Origin: Caryophanales bacterium
GTDB taxonomy: Bacteria > Bacillota_I > Bacilli_A > RF39 > UBA660
Assembly: GCA_016282375.1 (NCBI GenBank)
Contig: JAEEKI010000006.1
Span: forward strand, 1-56,458
Length of the DNA: 56,458 nucleotides
Direction: 5' to 3'
The notes under the pieces: model-generated
Told to the model about the DNA's origin: nothing
Databases searched by the model: none
Seen by the model: the letters and a program-made list of their open reading frames with translations, nothing else
Program-made: the position numbers and the translations under genes
Part shown: piece after piece, positions 49,569 to 56,458 of the stretch
Position numbering within the stretch: the first letter of the stretch is position 1
Layout of the letters: the number at the start of each line of letters is the position of its first letter

Positions 49569-49949
49569 TTATTCATCCGTTTTTTTCTTCTTACTACTTT
49601 TTTCATTTTTTACTTCTTCTGTTTCTTTGGGTTTAGCTGAAGACAAAAAAGTTACTCTTTCAGCAACTACTTCCGTATAATAAACTTTTTGCTTATCAGA
49701 ATTTTCATAACTTCCTGTTTGAAGTCTTCCCTTTATCCCAATGACATCACCTATATGACAATATTCACAAGTATTACTAGCAACTCCATTCCAAAGAATG
49801 CATCTGATAAAATCAGTTTCGTAAATACCTTCTTGGTTCTTATAATTACGAGTTACGGCCACGTTCACAGTAGTTAATTGCTTACCATTTTCCGTTTCAT
49901 TAACTTTAGGTTCCTCAGCGAGTCTGCCAACTAAAACAACGTTGTTCAT
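49569..49949 (-). CDS. ssb: single-stranded DNA-binding protein without acidic tip
   Basis: A 126-residue OB-fold protein: MNNVVLVGRLAEEP, FIRCILWNGVAS, GDVIGIKGRLQTGSYEN. The tail is short and basic (SSKKKKTDE) and lacks the DDDIPF-type tip that recruits partner proteins, so it may be a secondary SSB like Bacillus SsbB. ATG 49949 follows AGGAGG. Not linked to rpsF/rpsR here. Confidence 0.88.
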   Translation of the reverse strand: MNNVVLVGRLAEEPKVNETENGKQLTTVNVAVTRNYKNQEGIYETDFIRCILWNGVASNTCEYCHIGDVIGIKGRLQTGSYENSDKQKVYYTEVVAERVTFLSSAKPKETEEVKNEKSSKKKKTDE

Positions 49950-50040
49950 AAATCCTCCTTTCAATTGCCAAATATAGCATAAAAAAAGAAGGAAGCCTAA
50001 TTAATAATTTTTCTATTTTACTAGTCAAATCAACAAATTA

Positions 50041-51330
50041 CTATTCCTTCAAAAGACGATTTAATTCTACTGCATATTCCATTGGTAGACTCTTTTTAAA
50101 ATCTGATATAAAACCTAAAACAAATAAATCCTTAGCTGCTTTTTCACTTAATCCTAGACTCATTAAATAAAACAGTTTTTCTTCATTTATTTTGGATATT
50201 GTAGCTTCATGTTCTAAAACACTATTGTTATTTAAAACAATATTTTTAGGATACGTATCGGATTTAGACATATTATCAAGAATTATCGTATCACATTTAA
50301 CTTTAGCATAACTACCTGTAGCATTCTTACTAATATTGACAGTTCCACGATAATTACTTGTTCCACCATTTTCACTAATTGATTTACTTAATATGTTACT
50401 TTTAGTATTTTTACCAAGATGAATCATTTTTGCACCCGCATCTAAATATTGTCCCTCTTTGGCATAAGCAATACTGATAGAATTACCAACAGCATTATCC
50501 CCTTTTAAGACGCAGGAAGGATACTTCATCGTAACTCCACTTCCAATGTTACCATCAACCCATTCCATGTAACCATTTTCTTCGACAATAGCTCTTTTAG
50601 TTACTAAATTATAGACATCTTTACTCCAATTTTGAATGGTTGAATACTTACATTTACTATTCTTACCAACATAGATTTCTACAACGCCAGCATGAAGAGA
50701 AGTTGTTGAATAATTCTTAGCAGTACATCCTTCGATATAATGAAGTTCCGAATCATGATCAACAATAATAATAGTTCGTTCAAATTGGCCTAAATTTTCT
50801 GTATCAATTCGAAAATAACTTTGCAAAGGACGATCTACTTTGGTATACGGTGGTACATAAATAAAACTACCACCACTCCATAAAGCACTATTTAAGGCTG
50901 TATATTTATTCTCATCATATTTAACTAAATTATTAAAATATTTTTTAAATAAAGCTGGGTATTTTTTTAGAGCTTCATCAGTAGAAAGGAAAATAACATT
51001 ATCATTTCTATTTTGATGATACACAACTTCACTTTCATATTGATTAGATACTCCATCTAAATAACGATTTTCGGCATCAATAACTCCCAAAGAAGAAAAA
51101 GTATTTTTTACATTATTATCAACGTCATTCCAATTACAACTAGGTTTTTGAAAATTACCTTTATAATAATTTATCTTATTAAAGTCAATATCTAAAGTTG
51201 GTCCAAACGATGGATTAGGAATTTCTAAAAAACGATGATAAGCTTGCAAACGAAAATTGCGCATCCAAACTGATTCGCCTTTTTTCTTCGAAAGATTAAT
51301 GATAAAACCTTCATTCAAATCGTTATTCAT
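50041..51330 (-). CDS. sufB: Fe-S cluster scaffold protein SufB
   Basis: A 429-residue protein of the SUF scaffold complex SufBC2D. Conserved parts are TDEALKKYPALFKKYF, ALNSALWSGGSFIYVPP, the DHDSELHYIEGCTA turn, STIQNWSKDVYNLVTKR and VKCDTIILDNMSKSDTYPK with the cluster-related Cys. It is slightly shorter than usual (about 465) at the N-terminus. GAGGTTTTT precedes ATG 51330. No sufC, sufD, sufS or sufU lies next to it, which is unusual. Confidence 0.92.
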   Translation of the reverse strand: MNNDLNEGFIINLSKKKGESVWMRNFRLQAYHRFLEIPNPSFGPTLDIDFNKINYYKGNFQKPSCNWNDVDNNVKNTFSSLGVIDAENRYLDGVSNQYESEVVYHQNRNDNVIFLSTDEALKKYPALFKKYFNNLVKYDENKYTALNSALWSGGSFIYVPPYTKVDRPLQSYFRIDTENLGQFERTIIIVDHDSELHYIEGCTAKNYSTTSLHAGVVEIYVGKNSKCKYSTIQNWSKDVYNLVTKRAIVEENGYMEWVDGNIGSGVTMKYPSCVLKGDNAVGNSISIAYAKEGQYLDAGAKMIHLGKNTKSNILSKSISENGGTSNYRGTVNISKNATGSYAKVKCDTIILDNMSKSDTYPKNIVLNNNSVLEHEATISKINEEKLFYLMSLGLSEKAAKDLFVLGFISDFKKSLPMEYAVELNRLLKE

Positions 51331-51374
51331 AAAAACCTCAAATATATAATACACTAATTGAATGTCAAAAACAA

Positions 51375-51403
51375 TTGTAATAAAAATCCTTTTTTGATAA
51401 AAT
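51375..51403 (+). promoter_or_regulatory. promoter of the 51427 gene
   Basis: -35 TTGTAA (51375-51380), spacer 17, -10 TAAAAT (51398-51403). Confidence 0.45.
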
Positions 51404-51426
51404 GTTTATAGTAGGAGTAATGTAAA

Positions 51427-51903
51427 ATGAAAGAAAATCAAAAAGATGTTTCAATCGAAGAAAACATTAACAGTATTTATAATTTATTATACCTTTCTAG
51501 TTTAGATGATACGATGAATGAATTGTTATCATTCTATGTTAAAGCCTATAATGAAACACTTGAACAATACAATACTAATAAAACTGAAGAAACACAAAAA
51601 AGACTCAAATTATTATCAGGACCACTTAATTTTATTAATGTAAATTTTCCTGAATATGAAGAAGAACAATCACCTCATCCTGCTGTAGATTATATTAGAA
51701 AGAATATTAAGGGATTAGATAATGGCGTTAGTAATAAAAAAGGTATGACCAGAGTTTTAAAACCGCAAACATCAAGTACCTATTCTGAATCTGAAGAAGA
51801 AGTTACTCGTCCTATGAATGGCTTTGGTAATGCTATTGTGGTAGTTATTTTAACAACCATGTTGGGTATTCTATTAGGAATTTTACTAAATTATCTAAAA
51901 TAA
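51427..51903 (+). CDS. tail-anchored membrane protein, unknown function
   Basis: A 158-residue protein: a helical cytoplasmic part (residues 1-80), a Ser/Glu-rich linker, and one C-terminal membrane segment (AIVVVILTTMLGILLGILLN). There is no N-terminal signal, so it is tail-anchored with its body in the cytoplasm. No family recognised. Its own promoter, GGAGT site and terminator make it a single-gene unit. Confidence 0.6.
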   Translation: MKENQKDVSIEENINSIYNLLYLSSLDDTMNELLSFYVKAYNETLEQYNTNKTEETQKRLKLLSGPLNFINVNFPEYEEEQSPHPAVDYIRKNIKGLDNGVSNKKGMTRVLKPQTSSTYSESEEEVTRPMNGFGNAIVVVILTTMLGILLGILLNYLK

Positions 51904-51906
51904 AAG

Positions 51907-51926
51907 GCACTAGTTTAAATTAGTGC
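51907..51926 (+). terminator. terminator after the tail-anchored protein gene
   Basis: GCACTA / TAGTGC stem with an AT-rich loop that can also pair, followed by seven T on the plus strand. Confidence 0.8.
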
Positions 51927-51931
51927 TTTTT

Positions 51932-52369
51932 TTATCGGCTCATATCCATATTGTCAAGCTCTTCAGCATAACAATTAGGATTGGAAATAAACTCATAATC
52001 TGGACTAGAAAGATCTACATAACCTAAAACAAATTCAGGAGAAATATAATAGTCGGCTGCAGCATCATTGTTCCATGATGAACCACCTTTATTATTATTC
52101 CAAATCATCCGCTTTTCACGTCCCTTATCAATAGCAATGATTACCATTTCTTGTTGACCATGACGATTATCACTAAATTCCTCACTAATAAACTGAGTAC
52201 CTTCCTTTAATAAGTCTGGGGTTATTTCAATCATCGTAGAATAAATATGGGAATCAGTCATCATTAATCCTTCTTCACAAATAATTTCACCTACACCACT
52301 CTCGGTAATGTGATAATAATATTTTCGATTTTTAAAATCAAAATACTGAAATAAATCTTCTGCCGTCAT
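51932..52369 (-). CDS. small protein with ADP-ribosyltransferase-like N-terminal pattern
   Basis: A 145-residue soluble protein. The start of the fold, YYYHITESGVGEIICEEGLM, resembles the His-x-Thr and IIxEGL pattern found in DarT/PARP-like ADP-ribosyltransferases and RNA 2'-phosphotransferases; the end, YYISPEFVLGYVDL, also fits. A catalytic Glu cannot be placed with certainty. GGAGGTATT precedes ATG 52369. No antitoxin macrodomain is seen nearby, so this is a fold hint, not a function. Confidence 0.4.
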   Translation of the reverse strand: MTAEDLFQYFDFKNRKYYYHITESGVGEIICEEGLMMTDSHIYSTMIEITPDLLKEGTQFISEEFSDNRHGQQEMVIIAIDKGREKRMIWNNNKGGSSWNNDAAADYYISPEFVLGYVDLSSPDYEFISNPNCYAEELDNMDMSR

Positions 52370-52404
52370 TTTTTAATACCTCCATTTAAATTATAGCAAA
52401 AGAA

Positions 52405-52425
52405 AAAGTCTTTTAACAAGACTTT
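52405..52425 (-). terminator. terminator after spoVS
   Basis: Perfect 8-base stem AAAGTCTT / AAGACTTT, loop of five, with a T-rich tail; the stem overlaps the spoVS stop. Confidence 0.75.
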
Positions 52426-52673
52426 ATAATTAATTTAATGGCTGTCTTTGCCTCACCAGCAATTTCAATATCATTAAACGCTGGAATTAAGGCCAAATTA
52501 ATTCCCATCGGCGCCACAAACCCTCGAGCAATAGCTACCGCCTTGATTGCCTGATTAAGACTACCAGCCCCAACGGTTTGTATTTCACATTCTCCGTTTT
52601 CACGATAAATATTGGCAATTGCTCCCGCAACTTTACTAGGATTAGACTTTGTACTAACTTTTAATATTTCCAT
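52413..52673 (-). CDS. spoVS: stage V sporulation protein S
   Basis: An 86-residue Alba-like protein, nearly invariant among spore formers: MEILKVSTKSNPSKVAGAIA, VGAGSLNQAIKAVAIARGFV, FNDIEIAGEAKTAIKL. In Bacillus it affects septation and late coat stages. AGGAA precedes ATG 52673. Monocistronic with a strong terminator. Confidence 0.95.
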   Translation of the reverse strand: MEILKVSTKSNPSKVAGAIANIYRENGECEIQTVGAGSLNQAIKAVAIARGFVAPMGINLALIPAFNDIEIAGEAKTAIKLIIKSC

Positions 52674-52727
52674 ATACTTTCCTTTCTGACAATAAAAGTA
52701 TATGTTTTAAAAGTAATTTTATGAAAA

Positions 52728-53267
52728 CTAATGCTTAATATGTGAAGTCCGTACTAAATAGTTTGTAATAGGATCAACTAATTCTAAAATACCATGAATA
52801 AAATAGAAATATCCTAAAATTAAGACTTGAATTTCAGCATCATAATACAAATTGATAACTGTCAAAAGACCAATTAAAATAAATAACAAAAGTGTTATAA
52901 TTCTTAAAATGTAAATTCTTTTTTGACGGTCATGGTAATAATCACATTTTTTTAACTTAATGAGACTCATAAAGATAATCCACATTAACATGACTAGTGC
53001 CAAATTCTTAGGATTATTATCGACACTAATAAAGCCTAAAACAAGTAGACAAACGATACTAGCTATCATTGTTAATAGTCCTTCATAATCTTTATCTTCA
53101 CTAGTGGCTAAAAATTGTGTTAAATTAGTAACTCCATAAAAAGTAAGAACACCCATAAAAATATATTTGACATTGGTTACTTGCAAAAGTGGTAGTGTTA
53201 AGAGCATACTACCAAGTACAACTAATACAACAGCTACAACTAAATCAACTATTTCCTTTTTTTTCAT
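52728..53267 (-). CDS. polytopic membrane protein, DUF308/HdeD-like, downstream of uppS
   Basis: A 179-residue protein with five to six membrane segments and short basic loops (KLKKCDYYHDRQKR). The paired-segment pattern VLVVLGSMLLTLPLL, GVLTFYGVTNL is like HdeD/DUF308 proteins, of unknown function. It overlaps uppS by 23 bp and takes the place where cdsA usually follows, so it may be linked to lipid or envelope metabolism by context only. Confidence 0.6.
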   Translation of the reverse strand: MKKKEIVDLVVAVVLVVLGSMLLTLPLLQVTNVKYIFMGVLTFYGVTNLTQFLATSEDKDYEGLLTMIASIVCLLVLGFISVDNNPKNLALVMLMWIIFMSLIKLKKCDYYHDRQKRIYILRIITLLLFILIGLLTVINLYYDAEIQVLILGYFYFIHGILELVDPITNYLVRTSHIKH

Positions 53268-53967
53268 TTATTCCTCCAAAACGGCGATCTACGCCATAAT
53301 AATCATTAACTATATCATCTAAGATATCAGCATTAAAATCTGGGAAGTAAGTATCTATAAAGTAAAGTTCAGCATACATCATCTGATACAGCATAAAATT
53401 TGATAATCTTTTTTCTCCCCCAGTACGAATCATTAAATCAATCGGTGGCAAATTGTTATCCATATATTCATAAAATTTATCCCGATTCATATCTTCTTTT
53501 GTTATCTTGCCAGCATTTAAATCTTCATGATATCTTTCACTAGCACGGATAATTTCTTCTTGCCCGCCATAGTTTAAACAAATATTTAATGTACCATTTT
53601 GATGATTTTTGGTTTTTTCCGTAATAGCCTTCATTGACTCAATTACATCATCAGGAAGGTGTTCAGTTACACCACTAAATACAACCTTAATACCGTGTTT
53701 ATCAAATTTATTATATTTACTATGAAAATTATCAACAAAAAGTTTCATTAAGTAATCAACTTCTTCTTTGCTTCTTTTAAAATTATCTGTAGAAAAAGCA
53801 TAGACACTTAAGTACTTAATCCCCATATCTACTGCATGTAAAGCTATCTTTTCTAACGCATCAGCGCCAGCTTTATGTCCATAACTTCTCTTCTTACCTT
53901 TTGCTTGAGCCCAACGACCATTGCCATCCATAATAATTGCCAAATGTTTTAACTCGTTTTTCTCCAT
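53245..53967 (-). CDS. uppS: undecaprenyl diphosphate synthase
   Basis: A 240-residue cis-prenyltransferase making the C55 carrier for cell wall polymers. Motifs are AIIMDGNGRWAQAKG (Asp for Mg), GHKAGADAL, SVYAFSTDNFKRS, NYGGQEEIIRA and DLMIRTGGEKRLSNF. The usual family end (DYYGVDRRFGGI) is present. AGGAG precedes ATG 53967. Confidence 0.96.
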   Translation of the reverse strand: MEKNELKHLAIIMDGNGRWAQAKGKKRSYGHKAGADALEKIALHAVDMGIKYLSVYAFSTDNFKRSKEEVDYLMKLFVDNFHSKYNKFDKHGIKVVFSGVTEHLPDDVIESMKAITEKTKNHQNGTLNICLNYGGQEEIIRASERYHEDLNAGKITKEDMNRDKFYEYMDNNLPPIDLMIRTGGEKRLSNFMLYQMMYAELYFIDTYFPDFNADILDDIVNDYYGVDRRFGGINEKKGNS

Positions 53968-54074
53968 TATTTACTCCTTTGTATAAATTTATTATATTAA
54001 ATTTTTTTTACTTTTACTATTCTTTTTTAAATTTTGATGTGTTATTATTTTTATAATGGGAGATGGTAAGACGA

Positions 54075-55550
54075 ATGAAATTAGGATTTGATAATGAAAA
54101 GTATGTAAAAATCCAAAGTGAAAAGATAAGAGAACGTTTTAAATTATTTGACAAATTATACTTAGAAATTGGAGGTAAACTCTTCGAAGATAATCATGCA
54201 GCTCGTGTTCTGCCTGGATTTAAACCCGATGCTAAAATAAACATGTTTTTAGAATTAAAAGATGATTTAGAAATTATCTTTTGTATTAATGCGAATGATA
54301 TTGATCGTCATAAAACAAGAGCGGATTATGGCATAACCTATGATATTGAAATAATGAGATTAATTGAAAAGTCGAAAGAAAAAGGTTTCTCCGTTAATAG
54401 CGTTGTCATTACCCTTTATAATAATCAACCAAGTGTTGATAGTTTTATTAGTAAATTACAAAGACAAGGTATTAAAACCTATACTCATCATAAAATTGAA
54501 GGATATCCTGAAAATATTGATCGCATCGTATCTGATGATGGCTATGGATCAAATGAATATATAAAAACAACCAAACATCTTGTTTTGGTTAATGCACCTG
54601 GTCCCGGAAGTGGAAAATTAGCTACCTGTTTATCACAACTATATCACGAACATAAATTAGGTATTAATTCCGGATATGCTAAATTTGAGACTTTTCCTGT
54701 TTGGAATCTTCCTTTAAAACATCCTGTAAATCTAGCCTATGAAGCAGCAACCGCCGACATTAAAGATGTTAACATGATTGATCCATTTCATTTAGAAAAA
54801 TATGGTATTAGTTCGGTAAATTATAATCGTGATATTGAAGCCTTTCCAATTTTAAAAACAACCCTTTCTAAAATTATGGGTAAAGACGTTTACTTCTCTC
54901 CTACTGATATGGGCGTGAATATGATTGCTAGTGCCATCATTGATGAAGATGTGGTTATTGAAAGTGCTAAAAAAGAAATCATGCGCCGTTATTATCAAGA
55001 AAGATGCAATCAAAAACTTGAATTAAGTGATGAAGAAACAGTATCTAAAGTAAGTATGTTAATTAGCGAACTAGGAATTGATAAAAGCATCTTACCAGCA
55101 ATACCAGCTGCCATTGAAAAAGCAAATGCATGTGATCGTAATGCGGTAGCTATTGAATTAACAGATGGACGTATCATCGTAGGCAGAGAAACCGATTTAC
55201 TTAGTCCTGCTAGTAGCGCCATTATCAATGCTATGAAAGAAATTACTAAAATTCCTGATGAAATAGATTTATTATCCGATAATGTTTTAAAACCTATTTT
55301 AAGCATTAAAAAAGAAGCTCTTGTTAACAATTATAAGACTTTACAGTTACAAGAAGTATTAATTGCTTTAAGTATTTGTGCTGTAACAAATCCCGTCATC
55401 AAAAAAGTGTTAAATAATCTAAGCAAATTAAATGGAGCTAATGCCCATGCAACATACTTAATTACTAGTGATGATGCTAAAGTATTAAAAAATTTAAAAA
55501 TTAATTTAACTTGTGAACCATGTTTTTATAATGATAACATGTCGAGATAA
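54075..55550 (+). CDS. DUF1846 family protein
   Basis: A 491-residue cytoplasmic protein of the DUF1846 (UPF0371) family, whose biochemical role is not settled. Family features are KLGFDNEKYVKIQSEKIRER, LYLEIGGKLFEDNHAARVLP, NAPGPGSGKLATCLSQLYHE, FSPTDMGVNMI and GRETDLLSPASSA. ATG 54063 overlaps the start of the likely transcript (TATAAT at 54052-54057) and the family begins at KLGFD, so ATG 54075 is preferred. Divergent from uppS. Confidence 0.88.
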   Translation: MKLGFDNEKYVKIQSEKIRERFKLFDKLYLEIGGKLFEDNHAARVLPGFKPDAKINMFLELKDDLEIIFCINANDIDRHKTRADYGITYDIEIMRLIEKSKEKGFSVNSVVITLYNNQPSVDSFISKLQRQGIKTYTHHKIEGYPENIDRIVSDDGYGSNEYIKTTKHLVLVNAPGPGSGKLATCLSQLYHEHKLGINSGYAKFETFPVWNLPLKHPVNLAYEAATADIKDVNMIDPFHLEKYGISSVNYNRDIEAFPILKTTLSKIMGKDVYFSPTDMGVNMIASAIIDEDVVIESAKKEIMRRYYQERCNQKLELSDEETVSKVSMLISELGIDKSILPAIPAAIEKANACDRNAVAIELTDGRIIVGRETDLLSPASSAIINAMKEITKIPDEIDLLSDNVLKPILSIKKEALVNNYKTLQLQEVLIALSICAVTNPVIKKVLNNLSKLNGANAHATYLITSDDAKVLKNLKINLTCEPCFYNDNMSR

Positions 55551-55552
55551 TG

Positions 55553-55582
55553 TTGATTTTTCCTACTAGTTTATTCTATAAT
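55553..55582 (+). promoter_or_regulatory. promoter of the TadE-like gene
   Basis: -35 TTGATT (55553-55558), spacer 18, -10 TATAAT (55577-55582). Confidence 0.5.
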
Positions 55583-55607
55583 AATATTATACTAAGAGGT
55601 GATTTGA

Positions 55608-56120
55608 ATGCGTGATGCAGTTGGTGGAACTTGGGTATTTGGAATTGTTATGATTTTTACTTTGCTCTTTGCAGCCTTTCTTGCTCTTGCTTTAACATAT
55701 GCAAAAGCCTATCGAGTTAAAAATGAGATGACAGCGATTATTGAAAAATATCAAGGTATTACAGCAGGTGATGCTTTAAGTAATATGGGCTCACTAGCTA
55801 TTATTAATAATTATTTAAATAATAACGGTTATAAAGCAAAAGGTGCATGTCAAAGCGATGAATATGGTGTTAGTGATTTAGGTAGTACTTCTTTAGTTAG
55901 TGCATCAGCAGGTGGTCGTTATTATTATTGTATTAGTTATGAAAAAAACGATGAATATGAATGTACACACATCTTTAAAATAAGAGTATTCTATGACTTT
56001 AACTTACCATTACTAGGACAAATAAGAAAGTTTTCAATAAGTGGTCAGACAAATGAATTACATCAAGCTTATTTTTACCAATCAGGCTCTGTTATCAATT
56101 TAAGTGACAGTTGTAATTAA
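55608..56120 (+). CDS. TadE-like pilin-fold protein
   Basis: A 170-residue protein. A short N-terminus (MRDAVGGTWVFG) leads into one membrane helix (residues 10-33), then TYAKAYRVKNEMTAIIEKYQG, the layout of TadE-type minor pilins. The outer domain has four Cys (GACQ, YYYCISY, EYECTH, SDSCN), probably two disulfides, and Tyr/Ser-rich beta segments. AGAGGTGAT precedes ATG 55608. It stands alone with its own promoter and terminator; no Tad machinery is nearby. Family assignment is by topology. Confidence 0.6.
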   Translation: MRDAVGGTWVFGIVMIFTLLFAAFLALALTYAKAYRVKNEMTAIIEKYQGITAGDALSNMGSLAIINNYLNNNGYKAKGACQSDEYGVSDLGSTSLVSASAGGRYYYCISYEKNDEYECTHIFKIRVFYDFNLPLLGQIRKFSISGQTNELHQAYFYQSGSVINLSDSCN

Positions 56121-56127
56121 TAAATAA

Positions 56128-56155
56128 AAGGAACAGTATATAAAGACTGTTCTTT
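56128..56155 (+). terminator. terminator after the TadE-like gene
   Basis: GAACAGT / ACTGTTC stem with 8-base loop and six T on the plus strand. Confidence 0.85.
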
Positions 56156-56216
56156 TTTAGATGTTCAATAAAAGGTTCTAGAGATATACTCTACTTTCGA
56201 AGATTATTGAAAACAA

Positions 56217-56240
56217 AAAACGACTTATTAAAGTCGTTTT
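56217..56240 (-). terminator. terminator of the tRNA operon
   Basis: Perfect 10-base stem AAAACGACTT / AAGTCGTTTT, loop of four, with a T-run on the minus strand, 37 bp after the last tRNA. Confidence 0.85.
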
Positions 56241-56276
56241 AAATTTGTACCCGAATCTTCGAGCTAAAAATCATAA

Positions 56277-56352
<76 letters not shown>

Positions 56353-56355
56353 AAA

Positions 56356-56432
56356 TGGCGGTTCCGAAGGGATTTGAACCCTCGATCTTCTGCGTGACAG
56401 GCAGACGTGATAGGCCGCTACACTACGGAACC
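56356..56432 (-). tRNA. tRNA-Asp (GTC)
   Basis: A 77-base tRNA with CCA encoded. Acceptor GGTTCCG / CGGAACC, anticodon loop CTGTCAC with GTC, T-arm GGTTCAAATCC. Confidence 0.95.
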
Positions 56433-56436
56433 AAAT

Positions 56437-56458
56437 TGGTTGCGGGAGAAGGATTTGA
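56437..56458 (-). tRNA. 3' end of a tRNA, probably initiator tRNA-fMet (cut by window edge)
   Basis: Read on the minus strand: TCAAATCC of the T-arm, then CTCCCGCA and ACCA. The CCCGCAACCA end is typical of tRNA-fMet. Anticodon is outside the window. Confidence 0.6.

Overview
The window is about 56 kb of a low-GC (roughly 30%) chromosome from a spore-forming member of the Bacilli, most likely an uncultured gut lineage of the RF39/Erysipelotrichales kind. The evidence is Bacilli-type primosome genes (dnaB, dnaI), the sporulation set spoIIGA-sigE-sigG plus spoVS, ylbD and ylbE, a type II murB, a B. subtilis-like parE/parC pair, and Shine-Dalgarno sites of the AGGAG/AGGTGAT type. TGA is used as a stop (for example murB) and Trp is TGG, so the Mollicutes code does not apply. 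Almost all genes lie on the minus strand. The taxonomic placement below Bacilli is inference.

Layout, left to right. (1) 1-650: truncated gene for a surface protein with a SipW-type signal. (2) 806-4119: queH, ftsQ, murB, murG, transcribed murG to queH. (3) 4176-9049: a short GDPD protein, a surface-protein paralogue (4858-6000) with an anomalous GC-rich 3' end, two envelope proteins and formyl-THF cyclo-ligase. (4) 9054-14149: efp, rpmG, a class B PBP, a DUF2624-like protein, nfo, a type IV pilin-like gene, ylbE, ylbD. (5) 14197-18593: parC, parE. (6) 18661-25449: an acidic membrane protein and the translation operon rimP(short)-nusA-rnpM-comEB-infB-rbfA-unknown-truB. (7) 25583-26701: another surface-protein paralogue. 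(8) 26758-31955: UPF0316, sigG, sigE, spoIIGA, ftsZ, ftsA. (9) 32041-33494: infC-rpmI-rplT behind an L20-type leader. (10) 33498-36842: recA, dnaI, dnaB. (11) 36905-39836: a GT-C-like membrane protein and a nucleotide-sugar epimerase-like SDR. (12) 39884-44386: five consecutive surface-protein genes. (13) 44442-56120: an RNase J2-like protein, an XRE regulator next to a HELEH metalloprotease-like protein, ssb, a lone sufB, spoVS, uppS, a DUF1846 protein and a TadE-like protein. (14) 56277-56458: tRNA-Phe, tRNA-Asp and the end of a probable tRNA-fMet.

The housekeeping genes cover division and envelope synthesis (ftsQAZ, murBG, uppS, PBP), ribosome assembly and translation (nusA-infB operon, infC-rpmI-rplT, efp, rpmG), chromosome maintenance (parCE, recA, dnaBI, nfo, ssb) and early compartment-specific sporulation.

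The most novel material is the surface-protein family: seven paralogues plus one partner carrying a carboxypeptidase-regulatory-like domain. They share a SipW/TasA-type N-terminus. Short members end exactly at a Cys, where long members continue into a second, strongly conserved domain and a Cys-rich, divergent tail. In one long member the tail is 50-57% GC in a 30% GC gene. Two long members share a nearly identical 25-bp element about 35 bp after the stop codon. This suggests exchange or targeted diversification of the 3' ends. No reverse transcriptase or recombinase is visible in the window, so the mechanism is hypothetical.
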